DNA of 64,000 bases from 62-47 sp039808365 (GTDB taxonomy: Bacteria > Pseudomonadota > Alphaproteobacteria > Rhizobiales > Xanthobacteraceae). Made by a program: the position numbers and the translations under genes. Location of the stretch: the NCBI GenBank assembly GCA_039808365.1, contig JBDHSX010000003.1:1-64000 (forward strand), given 5' to 3'. Of this stretch, positions 27,675-35,618 are shown one piece after another. Below the pieces are notes generated by a model. It made no database searches. It was not told the origin of the DNA and worked only from the letters and a program-made list of their open reading frames with translations. Each line of letters opens with the position of its first letter. The stretch's first letter is position 1.

Positions 27675-28001
27675 GTGAGAATCGTTGCCGCCACCATCCT
27701 CCTCGCCGCCGTCATGACCGGCCCCGTTCATGCCGAGGCTTCGTCACGGCCGCCCTTTACCGCGACATTGTCCAATCACGCGCCGCTGGCGTTTGGCATG
27801 AATCCGGCGGAGGCGGCCACTGCCTTGCGAACGCCGCTGGCCTATGTGCGCGGCCGTCGCGGCAACGAAATCTACCTGGCGGTGAGCGACATCGGCGGCA
27901 GCCTGTTCTTTCCGCGCCGCGATCATCTCTATCTCCAGTTCCGTGGCGGCCGTCTCACCGGCTGGAAGGGCGACTGGAATCTCGACGCGACCTGGCGCTA
28001 G
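27675..28001 (+). CDS. Small secreted hypothetical protein
   Basis: With the GTG start at 27675 the product has 108 residues and begins with a clear signal peptide (MRIVAATILLAAVMTGPVHA), cleaved before EASSRPP. The mature part (HAPLAFGMNPAEAATALRTP, then YVRGRRGNEIYLAV and DHLYLQFRGGRLTGWKGDW) resembles the small BamE/SmpA-like periplasmic fold by eye only. It lies 40 bp upstream of the dienelactone hydrolase gene on the same strand. Function unknown. Confidence 0.65.
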   Translation: MRIVAATILLAAVMTGPVHAEASSRPPFTATLSNHAPLAFGMNPAEAATALRTPLAYVRGRRGNEIYLAVSDIGGSLFFPRRDHLYLQFRGGRLTGWKGDWNLDATWR

Positions 28002-28041
28002 GATACAAAGAGCTAACATTGCGTCGATAGGGAAACGAGCC

Positions 28042-28716
28042 GTGGGACACGACATCAAACTGACCGCTTCCGACAATTTCCAACTGGGCGGCTATCGCGC
28101 CGATCCGGAGGGGCCGGCCAAGGGCGCGCTGGTGGTCGTGCAGGAAATTTTTGGCGTTAATCATCACATCCGCAACGTCTGCGATCGCTACGCCCGCGCG
28201 GGTTACGTCGCGGTCGCGCCGTCGATCTTCGATCGCAGCGAGCCGAATTTCCAATGCGGTTATTCGCCGGAGGAGATCGCCGTCGCGCGAAAATTCGTCG
28301 CCAACCCGGATTGGCCGGCGATGCTGCGCGACGTCGCGGCCGCGATCGATTCCGTGAAGGATGTCGGGCCTGTGGGAATCGTCGGCTTCTGTCTCGGCGG
28401 CAGCGTCGCCTATGCCGCGGCGACGAAACTGTCCGGCCTGCGCGCCGCGGTCGGCTATTACGGCGGCGCGATCCTGCGCTTCGCCGACGACAAGCCGCGC
28501 GTGCCGACGCTGTTGCACTTCGGCGAAAAGGATACCGGCATTCCGCTCCACGACGTCGAGGCGATCCGCGCCAGGCGACCGGAGGTCGAGATTCACGTCT
28601 ATCCCGGCGCGCAGCACGGCTTCAGTTGCGACGAACGCGCCAGCTACGACAAGGCCAGCGCCGACCTCGCCGGGCAACGCACGCTGGCGTTCTTCGCCAA
28701 GCATCTCGCCGCATAA
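28042..28716 (+). CDS. Dienelactone hydrolase family protein
   Basis: The 224-residue alpha/beta hydrolase has the dienelactone-hydrolase triad: nucleophile Cys117 in GIVGFCLGGS, Asp in FGEKDTGIP and His in GAQHGFSC, together with Glu35 in VVQEIFGVN that poises the cysteine. The GTG start has AGGGAA upstream; an ATG at 27943 would overlap the preceding gene. Classical members open dienelactones in chlorocatechol breakdown, but no such genes are nearby, so another ester or lactone is likely. Confidence 0.9.
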   Translation: MGHDIKLTASDNFQLGGYRADPEGPAKGALVVVQEIFGVNHHIRNVCDRYARAGYVAVAPSIFDRSEPNFQCGYSPEEIAVARKFVANPDWPAMLRDVAAAIDSVKDVGPVGIVGFCLGGSVAYAAATKLSGLRAAVGYYGGAILRFADDKPRVPTLLHFGEKDTGIPLHDVEAIRARRPEVEIHVYPGAQHGFSCDERASYDKASADLAGQRTLAFFAKHLAA

Positions 28717-28723
28717 CGCGGTT

Positions 28724-29491
28724 TCAGAACCAGCGTTCGCCGACGACGACGGTATCGCCCGGATTGATCGGGGTCGCGGGCGGGACGACGGCGCGCACGG
28801 TGCCGGCGCTGGTGGTGTGGTCGATGGTGACGGTGTCGCGGCGGGCGCGCGGGGAGAAGCCGCCAGCGATCGCCACCGCGCTTTCGGCGGTCATGTTCGG
28901 CACGTAGGGGTACTGGCCGGGCGCGGCGACCTCGCCGAGGATGAAGAACGGGCGATAGGCCTCGACCTCGGCGGCAACATGGGGCTCGCGGATAAAGCCG
29001 TTGCGCAGCCGGTCGCTGACGCGGCTGGCGAGCTGGGCCGGGGTGAGGCCGCGCGCCTGCACCGATCCGATCAAGGGCATGGTGATGGTGCCGCCGGCGC
29101 TGACGGCGTAGGTGTTGGTGAGACCATCCTGGCCATAGACCACGATGCGCAGCCGGTCGCCGGAATCGAGGCGATAATCGGCATTGCGGGCCGGCACGGT
29201 CAGGCGCGGGCCGTAGGGCGCGCGCGGCGGCGCCGGGACCGCCGCCGCATAACGCGGGCGGGCGGCAGCGGCGTAACTGCTGCGCATCGCGTCGATGACA
29301 GAGGCGGAGCTGCGCGGCGGGTAAGCATAAGCGGGTGGCGGCGCGGCACGGGTTGCGCCGTAGGCGAGCCGGTCCAGGTCGCCGACCGGGTGTCCGCTCG
29401 CCACCGGTCCCGGCCGGTGCATGCATCCCGACAGCGCGACCGCGCTGAGCGCGGCCATGAACACACCACCAAACGCACCTACTGTCCGCAC
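28724..29491 (-). CDS. Polysaccharide export lipoprotein (Wza/SLBB type)
   Basis: The 255-residue protein has a lipoprotein signal ending LSGC (Cys23), a Pro/Ala/Tyr-rich linker (about 45-95) and the polysaccharide export domain YRLDSGDRLRIVVYGQDGLTNTYAVS followed by an SLBB-like segment (FFILGEVAAPGQYPYVPNMT). It would form the outer-membrane exit channel for an exopolysaccharide. No other polysaccharide genes are adjacent, so it is an orphan copy in this window. It is convergent with the dienelactone hydrolase gene, 7 bp apart. Confidence 0.9.
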   Translation of the reverse strand: MRTVGAFGGVFMAALSAVALSGCMHRPGPVASGHPVGDLDRLAYGATRAAPPPAYAYPPRSSASVIDAMRSSYAAAARPRYAAAVPAPPRAPYGPRLTVPARNADYRLDSGDRLRIVVYGQDGLTNTYAVSAGGTITMPLIGSVQARGLTPAQLASRVSDRLRNGFIREPHVAAEVEAYRPFFILGEVAAPGQYPYVPNMTAESAVAIAGGFSPRARRDTVTIDHTTSAGTVRAVVPPATPINPGDTVVVGERWF

Positions 29492-29678
29492 CGACTTAAT
29501 CCTCGTCGCGAGATAAGTCTTGTTATGGTCCGGTTAGGGTTAATAAAGCGTTTGGACTTCGGGGCGGTTTCAAGGCTGTGTCGCCCTCCCCGTCGCCCGT
29601 CGAAGACGAGCGACTCCGCTCTTTCGAGGAGAGCGAATCGCGCCGCGTCTGCGGCAAGTCAGGCCGGCTGAAAAACCT

Positions 29679-30338
29679 CTAGCCGGCGGCGACGCCGATG
29701 CCGATCGGGCACGACACGCCGGTGCCGGCCAGCCCGCAGTAACCGTTCGGATTCTTCGCCAGATACTGCTGATGGTAATCCTCCGCGAAGAAGAACGGCG
29801 GGCTGGGCGCGATCTCCGTGGTGATCGCGCCCAGCCCCCGCGTCGCCAGCGCCTTGCCGAAGGCCGCGCGCGACTCCGTCGCCGCCTTCGCCTGCGCGTC
29901 ATTGCGCGTATAGATCGCCGATCGGTATTGCGTGCCGATGTCGTTGCCCTGACGCATGCCCTGGGTCGGATCGTGGTTTTCCCAGAACGTCTTCAGCAAT
30001 CGCGCGTAGGATATCCGCGCGGGATCGAACACCACCAGCACCACCTCGGCGTGGCCGGTTCGTCCCGAGCAGACTTCCTCATAGGTCGGGTTCGGGGTGA
30101 AGCCGCCGGCATAGCCGACCGCCGTGACGTGAACCGCGTCGCCGAGTTCCCAGAACAGGCGCTCCGCCCCCCAGAAGCAGCCGAGCGCGAACACCGCTTG
30201 CTCCATTCCCTCCGGATAAGGCCCCTGCAACAGGTGCCCGTTGACGAAATGATATTTGGCGGTGGGGATCGGCTCGGCGCGGCCGGGCAGCGCATCGGCC
30301 GCCCGCGGCAATTCCACGGTCTTGCGCATGAACAACAT
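29679..30338 (-). CDS. msrA: Peptide-methionine (S)-S-oxide reductase
   Basis: MsrA repairs oxidised methionine. The 219-residue protein has the catalytic GCFWG motif with Cys54 and resolving cysteines near the C-terminus (NGYCGLAGTGVSCP). Conserved GYAGG and EDYHQQYL are present. AGGGAGG five bases before ATG 30338 settles the start; a GTG two codons earlier is less likely. No signal peptide is apparent, so it should be cytoplasmic. Confidence 0.96.
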   Translation of the reverse strand: MLFMRKTVELPRAADALPGRAEPIPTAKYHFVNGHLLQGPYPEGMEQAVFALGCFWGAERLFWELGDAVHVTAVGYAGGFTPNPTYEEVCSGRTGHAEVVLVVFDPARISYARLLKTFWENHDPTQGMRQGNDIGTQYRSAIYTRNDAQAKAATESRAAFGKALATRGLGAITTEIAPSPPFFFAEDYHQQYLAKNPNGYCGLAGTGVSCPIGIGVAAG

Positions 30339-30424
30339 GGACACCTCCCTACGAGATCGACACCGCGAGCGGCCGCATCATACGACTCGGCAAGGCGAGC
30401 GACAATCGATCGCGGCCACCCGCC

Positions 30425-30742
30425 TCAACTGCGGGCGTAGCCGATCAACGGCTTGCGCGGCCGGAACAGCAAAAGCAGCGCCAATCCCAGCACGCCCAAC
30501 ACCGCCCAGGTCGGCTGGTTGAGAACGACCCTGACAACGTCGCTCCACAGCCAGGGCGCGACGCCCTCCACCATGGTCCGCAGCGCCTGCTGGCTGCCCT
30601 GATGGATGTCGTTCCACGACTCGCCGAGCGGGGTCAGCCGCACCGCCTGGTCGGCGATCGACCGCGCCCCGTCATAGACCAGAAAAACAAAGGCCCCCGC
30701 CAGCAACAAGAGGCCGACGAGACGAAAAAAGCCCCTGATCAT
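30425..30742 (-). CDS. Small two-helix membrane protein
   Basis: The 105-residue protein has a transmembrane helix at each end (LVGLLLLAGAFVFLVY at about 8-23 and TWAVLGVLGLALLLLF at about 78-93), with a soluble loop between them that begins DGARSIADQAVRLTPLGESW. The C-terminal RPRKPLIGY is basic. It resembles conserved hypothetical membrane proteins next to rpsT in related genomes, but no function is known. It is divergent from rpsT. Confidence 0.75.
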   Translation of the reverse strand: MIRGFFRLVGLLLLAGAFVFLVYDGARSIADQAVRLTPLGESWNDIHQGSQQALRTMVEGVAPWLWSDVVRVVLNQPTWAVLGVLGLALLLLFRPRKPLIGYARS

Positions 30743-30888
30743 GCGTTACCTGCCCTTATCTCGGCGCCCGGTCGACCATCGCGACAAATTCGGGCAATAA
30801 CGGGGGCGGGCGCGGAATTCAACCGCCGGCGGAGCCAAAATACCCGCTTCCCCGGACGCAATTCGGGTTCCCGCGCGCCCGGACACCG

Positions 30889-30917
30889 TTGACGCTGCCG
30901 GCGCGGCCCTCTATAAG
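30889..30917 (+). promoter_or_regulatory. Sigma-70-type promoter of rpsT
   Basis: TTGACG (30889-30894), a 17-base spacer and TATAAG (30912-30917) make a near-consensus housekeeping promoter on the + strand. Transcription would start near 30924, giving a leader of about 200 bases before the rpsT ATG. The rest of the 380-bp gap (30743-31122) shows no other clear element. Confidence 0.75.
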
Positions 30918-31122
30918 GACCGCCGATGGCGGCGGGCGCAATCCTGCCGCCGCTGTTCTTTGAGCGCTGCCGACCTGGGTCGTTACCTCCCTGCGCGGCA
31001 ATGCCCGAACAACCCGAAACAGTTTCACGTCGAGCGCGATTTCGCACGTTGAGCGTCATCTCGACCGGCGTCGATCAGCCCGGCCCGCCGAAGGCGGCGG
31101 TCGCTGAAGGATCAGTGAGAGC

Positions 31123-31389
31123 ATGGCCAATACGTCCTCCGCCAAGAAAGCGACGCGCAAGATCGCCCGTCGCACCGCCGTCAACAAGTCGCGGCGCACC
31201 CAGATGCGCGGCGCGGTTCGCGTCGTCGAAGAAGCGCTCGCCAAGGGCGACCGCGACGCCGCCGTCAAGGCGATGGCCGCCGCCGAGCCCGAATTGATGC
31301 AGGCAGCCCAGCGCAACATCATTCACAAGAACGCCGCCAGCCGCAAAGTCTCGCGGCTCACGCACCGGATCGCCAAGCTGGCGAAGTAA
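31123..31389 (+). CDS. rpsT: 30S ribosomal protein S20
   Basis: The 88-residue basic protein is typical S20: MANTSSAKKATRKIARRT at the start and AAQRNIIHKNAASRKVSRLTHRI at the end. It binds 16S rRNA early in 30S assembly. The gene has its own promoter at 30889 and terminator at 31428. rpsT directly before dnaA is a common Hyphomicrobiales order. The unusually long leader could take part in feedback control by S20. Confidence 0.98.
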   Translation: MANTSSAKKATRKIARRTAVNKSRRTQMRGAVRVVEEALAKGDRDAAVKAMAAAEPELMQAAQRNIIHKNAASRKVSRLTHRIAKLAK

Positions 31390-31427
31390 ATCGCCGGCGG
31401 CACGCCGCCGCGACAACGCCCTTCATC

Positions 31428-31457
31428 AAGCCCGGCGCGACGCCGGGCTTTTTGTTT
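31428..31457 (+). terminator. Intrinsic terminator of rpsT
   Basis: AAGCCCGGCG pairs perfectly with CGCCGGGCTT across a CGA loop, followed by TTTGTTT. This is the clearest rho-independent terminator in the window. Confidence 0.92.
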
Positions 31458-31730
31458 GCGCGTGAACCGCGCGTGACGGCATCGTGACGTGGCCGTCATC
31501 GCCGCGCCGGACGACGCAACGGATCTCGCGGGCGCAACAACGATCGATCATCATGCTTTGGTCTTGTCTCCCAAACGTCACATGACGACATGACATGAAG
31601 GCCGGCGAAGTCATTGCGCTTGACTCTCGCCACGCACGCGCCGCAACCGCCGCGCGCTCGGTGCGGCCCGCTTGGCCGGCGAGGGTTACCCGCTCGAACG
31701 GCACAGAAAAACGCGCGAGCCGATAATCAC

Positions 31731-31739
31731 TTATCCACA
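31731..31739 (+). other. DnaA box (perfect consensus)
   Basis: TTATCCACA matches the R1-type DnaA box exactly. It is the only perfect copy I found in the rpsT-dnaA gap. It may serve dnaA autoregulation or replication initiation. Confidence 0.8.
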
Positions 31740-31787
31740 TAGCAGGACGAAGCGCTTCAAAAACCGCGCTGGCAGCCGCCAACCGTA

Positions 31788-31874
31788 AACGAATTATGAA
31801 AATCTTTTTTAGCCTGACCGAAATCCGACACGCCGTCGACGCACTTCGAATCCGCGCGCAGATTCAAAACCTTG
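31788..31874. other. Candidate AT-rich unwinding tract and IHF-like site near the DnaA box
   Basis: The AT-rich run AACGAATTATGAAAATCTTT plus TTT lies about 50 bp right of the DnaA box. At 31862-31874 ATTCAA-AACC-TTG differs at one position from the IHF consensus WATCAANNNNTTR. Together they resemble a small origin, but only one good DnaA box is present, and chromosome origins in several Hyphomicrobiales lie near hemE instead. Confidence 0.3.
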
Positions 31875-32684
31875 TTCGCGCGCATCGCACCGCGCGCAAA
31901 ACGCCGCGCCCGCTAAGCCGTCACGGCGCGGACAAAGGCGACGTCGCAGGCGTTGCGGGAAACACGAGGTCGTGTATTTCTATGGGCGTCCGCAGCGCCT
32001 GCGGTTGTTCAGATCAGCGCGATCTGGGAATCGGGACGCTCGTGCAGATCGATTGCGATATGAACGTCGTGCGATGTGTATGCTAGCGGCGCTTTTCAAC
32101 CGATCGGCAAACTGTCGCTCACGCCTGTCGTGAGAACGGAGTTCTGCGTCTGAATTTCTCGGCCCGCGTCTCTTTCGATGAGCCGCGCGGCAATAAGGGA
32201 AACAGCCAGAAATCTTGCCGGACCGGAGCGAAAGCCGTCGGCGGACGCGCCTTGCGGAAGGCGAAAGCATCGATCGATCCGCGCAGCCCGGACATCGCGT
32301 CCGGAAAACGTGGAGCGGTCGAGACAAGCGGTCATTCATCGCCATGAATCAACATGGCAAAGGGGGGTTTCCATGCGCGTCGGTATCTCTGGCCCAACGC
32401 ATCAAATGATCTCTCTCGCTTCCGCTCTGCCGGAATCGCCGTCGGCCCGACCGCGAGCCCGCGCGCCAAACCAACCCACATCCTGAAACTCCATCCGTTC
32501 GTCATCCTGCGTCGCAATCGCAAGGCGTCGTGATCGCACTCCATCGCGATCGCGGTTTGTTGCGATCACGTTCGTGCCGCCGCCGCAGGAGGGATCCGCA
32601 ACGCGCCGCCGTGGAACGCGCGCGCCGATGGGTATCTTTTCGTCGCCTCAACACTTAAATCTTCAAACAAAGTCAAAAAGAAAA

Positions 32685-34121
32685 ATGTCGCATATGGAAC
32701 AGGATCGCTGGTCGCGGGTGAAAAGCCGTCTTCGATCGAGCTTGGGCGAGGACATCTATTCGAGCTGGTTCGCCCGCATGGATCTCGAAAGCGTGCAGGC
32801 CGACAGCGTGCACCTGACGGTGCCGACCAAGTTTCTGCGGAGCTGGATTCAGACGCATTATGCCGACCGCGTGTTGTTGTGCTGGCAGGCCGAGGTCCCG
32901 GAGATTCATCGCATCGATCTCACGGTTCGCACCGCGGCGACCCGGAGCGTCGCGCCGGCCAAGGAACTCGCGGTCGCGGCGGATGCGCGTCCCGCCCTTG
33001 AGCGCGGCAACGGCCGCGCGGCGCCGGATTTGCGCGCGGCGGCGACCGCGCCGGTTTCGGCCAGCCATGAGGCGCTCGGCGGCTCGCCGCTCGATCCGCG
33101 CCTGACCTTCGCGAGCTTCGTCGTCGGGCGCTCCAACGCCCTGGCGCAGGCCGCCGCCCGCCAGGTCGCCGAGGGCCGCCGCGGCGACAACGTGATGTTC
33201 AATCCGCTCTACATTCACTCCGGCGTCGGCCTCGGCAAGACCCACTTGCTGCAAGCGGTGACCTGGGCCGGAAATTCCGGCAACGAGCGCAAGGTGCTCT
33301 ATCTCACCGCCGAGAAATTCATGTACGGCTTCGTGGCGGCGCTGAAGTCGCACACCGCGCTGGCCTTCAAGGAGGCGCTGCGCGGCATCGACGTGCTGGT
33401 GATCGACGACCTGCAATTTCTTCAGGGCAAGTCCACCCAGGCCGAGTTCTGCCACACCCTGAACGCGCTGATCGACGCCGGACGTCAGGTGGTGATCGCC
33501 GCCGACCGTCCGCCGGCCGATCTCGAAAGCCTCGACGACCGCGTGCGCTCGCGGCTCGCCGGCGGCCTCGTCGTCGAGATGGGGGCGCTGGGCGAGGAGT
33601 TGCGGCTCGGCATCCTCAAGTCACGGGTCAACGCGGCGCGCGTCCATCACTCGGGCTTCGAGGTGCCGGCGGCGGTGCTGGATTATCTCGCCAAGGCGAT
33701 CACCCATAACGGCCGCGATCTCGAAGGCGCGGTCAACCGCCTGCTGGCGCACTCAAAGCTCAACGCCCAGCCGGTGACGCTGGAGATGGCGGAGCGCGAG
33801 GTCCGCGACCTGATCCGCCCGCAGGAACCCAAGCGCATCAAGATCGAGGACATTCAGCGCGTCGTCGCCCGCCAGTACAACGTCAGCCGCTCCGATCTGT
33901 TGTCGTCGCGGCGCACCGCCAATGTCGTGCGGCCGCGCCAGGTGGCGATGTATCTCGCCAAGACGCTGACCTTGCGCTCGCTGCCGGAAATCGGCCGGCG
34001 ATTCGGCGGCCGCGATCACACCACCGTCCTGCACGCGGTGCGCAAGATCGAGGCGCTGGTGGCCAAGGATGTCTCGCTGTCTGACGAGGTCGAACTCCTG
34101 AAACGGCAATTGCAGGAATAG
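32685..34121 (+). CDS. dnaA: Chromosomal replication initiator protein DnaA
   Basis: DnaA binds DnaA boxes and opens the origin. The 478-residue protein has domain I (about 1-75, DRWSRVKSRLRSSLGEDIYSSWF), a variable linker (about 80-135), the AAA+ domain with Walker A GVGLGKT (180-186) and Walker B VLVIDD (237-242), and the C-terminal DNA-binding domain with signature GGRDHTTVLHAVRKIE. ATG 32685 follows an A/G-rich leader; ATG 32694 three codons later is an alternative. It heads the replication cluster with dnaN, recF and gyrB. Confidence 0.98.
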   Translation: MSHMEQDRWSRVKSRLRSSLGEDIYSSWFARMDLESVQADSVHLTVPTKFLRSWIQTHYADRVLLCWQAEVPEIHRIDLTVRTAATRSVAPAKELAVAADARPALERGNGRAAPDLRAAATAPVSASHEALGGSPLDPRLTFASFVVGRSNALAQAAARQVAEGRRGDNVMFNPLYIHSGVGLGKTHLLQAVTWAGNSGNERKVLYLTAEKFMYGFVAALKSHTALAFKEALRGIDVLVIDDLQFLQGKSTQAEFCHTLNALIDAGRQVVIAADRPPADLESLDDRVRSRLAGGLVVEMGALGEELRLGILKSRVNAARVHHSGFEVPAAVLDYLAKAITHNGRDLEGAVNRLLAHSKLNAQPVTLEMAEREVRDLIRPQEPKRIKIEDIQRVVARQYNVSRSDLLSSRRTANVVRPRQVAMYLAKTLTLRSLPEIGRRFGGRDHTTVLHAVRKIEALVAKDVSLSDEVELLKRQLQE

Positions 34122-34325
34122 GGGGCGCGCGGCATGAAAAATCCGCTGTCAAAATAGCCCTTCCGCCCTTGCCTTTGGCGGCGCGGCGCGTCACCCTGCG
34201 ACCCCCGTGGAGCCGATCCTGATCGATCCGCATTCGGCCTCGCGGGATCGCCTTGCCGCGGCGCCGCCTCTGGCTGCCCGGCGCTTCCATCACATGGTTC
34301 GAAATCCGGATCGGGCAGGTTTGCG

Positions 34326-35444
34326 ATGAAGGTTACCGTCGAACGCGCGCAGTTGCTGAAGTCGCTGGGCCACGTCCACCGCGTGGTCGAGCGCCGCAAC
34401 ACCATTCCGATTCTCGGCAACGTGCTGATCCGCGCCGAGGGCGCCCGGCTGTCGCTGAAGGCCACCGATCTCGACCTCGAAGTCACCGAAACGCTGGCGG
34501 CCGAGACCGCCAGCGCCGGCTCGACCACGGTTCCCGCGCATATGTTCTACGACATCGTGCGCAAGCTGCCGGATGGCTCGCAGATCGTGCTGGAGAGCGA
34601 CGGCGACCGCGCCGTGCTGGCGATCCGCGCCGGCCGCTCGCGCTTCACCTTGCAGACGCTGCCGGAAAGCGACTTCCCCGATCTCGCCGCCGGCGACATG
34701 TCGCACGCCTTTTCGCTGTCCGCCGCCGACGTCAAGCGGCTGATCGACCGCACCCAGTTCGCGATTTCCACCGAGGAAACCCGCTATTATCTCAACGGCA
34801 TCTATTTGCATGCCGCAGGCCAGGCGAAGGCGGAAACGCTGCGCGCCGTCGCCACCGACGGCCACCGGCTGGCGCAGGTCGACCTGCCGCTGCCGAAGGG
34901 GGCGAGCGGCATTCCCGGCGTCATCGTGCCGCGCAAGACGGTCGGCGAGGTGCAACGGCTGATCGAGGACGCCGAGGCCGAGGTCACCATCGAATTATCG
35001 CAGGGCAAGATCCGCTTCACGCTCGGCAACGTGGTGCTGACCTCGAAGCTGATCGACGGCACGTTTCCGGATTACGGCCGCGTCATTCCGCAGAACAACG
35101 ACAAGGAACTGCGCGTCGACAAAAAGGATTTCGAGGCGGCGGTGGATCGCGTCTCGACGATTTCCAGCGAGCGCGGCCGCGCCGTCAAGCTGTCGTTGTC
35201 CGCCGGCAAGCTGGTGCTGTCGGTGACCAATCCGGATTCCGGCAGCGCCACCGAGGAGCTGGAAGTCGAATACGCCGCCGACGCGCTCGATATCGGCTTC
35301 AACTCGCGCTACCTGCTCGACATCGCGGCGCAGATCGAGGGCGAGGTCGCGGTGATGAAACTGGCCGACCCCGGTTCTCCGACGCTGATGCACGACCGCG
35401 ACGCCAAGGGCGCGCTCTACGTGCTGATGCCGATGCGGGTGTGA
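34326..35444 (+). CDS. dnaN: DNA polymerase III beta subunit (sliding clamp)
   Basis: The 372-residue clamp protein has three repeated domains; it begins MKVTVERAQLLKSLGHVHRVVERRNTIPIL and ends in LYVLMPMRV, the conserved clamp C-terminus. The motif TDGHRLAQVDLPL is typical. It encircles DNA and tethers polymerases. It lies 204 bp after dnaA and before recF in the standard order, but a family B repeat now separates it from recF. Confidence 0.98.
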   Translation: MKVTVERAQLLKSLGHVHRVVERRNTIPILGNVLIRAEGARLSLKATDLDLEVTETLAAETASAGSTTVPAHMFYDIVRKLPDGSQIVLESDGDRAVLAIRAGRSRFTLQTLPESDFPDLAAGDMSHAFSLSAADVKRLIDRTQFAISTEETRYYLNGIYLHAAGQAKAETLRAVATDGHRLAQVDLPLPKGASGIPGVIVPRKTVGEVQRLIEDAEAEVTIELSQGKIRFTLGNVVLTSKLIDGTFPDYGRVIPQNNDKELRVDKKDFEAAVDRVSTISSERGRAVKLSLSAGKLVLSVTNPDSGSATEELEVEYAADALDIGFNSRYLLDIAAQIEGEVAVMKLADPGSPTLMHDRDAKGALYVLMPMRV

Positions 35445-35507
35445 TGAAGTTACGGCCCTTCTTGCAGCAAGGCCGTTCCGACGTACAACGTCCCGGTATG
35501 AATGACC

Positions 35508-35611
35508 CGTCATGGCCGGGCTTGACCCGGCCATCCATCATCTGAACATGGGCCTTCCGGAATGTCCGCCGACGCGGACGATGGATACGCGGGCCAAGCC
35601 CGCGTATGACG
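35508..35611. repeat. Interspersed palindromic repeat, family B, between dnaN and recF
   Basis: CGTCATGGCCGGGCTTGACC CGGCCATCCATC and, inverted, GATGGATACGCGGGCCAAGC CCGCGTATGACG. It is a longer copy of the element at 10686-10760. Its right end lies only 7 bases before the recF start codon, so the recF translation-initiation region is partly repeat-derived. Confidence 0.88.
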
Positions 35612-35618
35612 CTGTGGC

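Larger units (their letters stand above)
31458..32684. other. 1.2-kb non-coding region upstream of dnaA
   Basis: No credible gene lies between the rpsT terminator and dnaA; the two short plus-strand frames here (31796-32086, 32178-32486) have no ribosome site, domain or family look. The region holds a perfect DnaA box, an AT-rich stretch and, presumably, the dnaA promoter with a long leader ending in the purine-rich GTCAAAAAGAAAAATG. The last part before dnaA is AT-rich compared with its surroundings. Confidence 0.7.

Noticed and set aside
31796..32486. Two short plus-strand frames in the rpsT-dnaA gap
   Set aside because: No ribosome-binding site, no domain, biased Arg/Cys/Ser composition; the region is better explained as control sequence.
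31458..32684. Enrichment of GANTC (CcrM) sites near dnaA
   Set aside because: About six sites in 1.2 kb is close to chance expectation, so it does not support an origin.
34295..34310. GGTTCGAAATCCGG resembling a tRNA T-arm
   Set aside because: There is no matching acceptor stem, anticodon arm or spacing around it, and the T-loop has one base too many.
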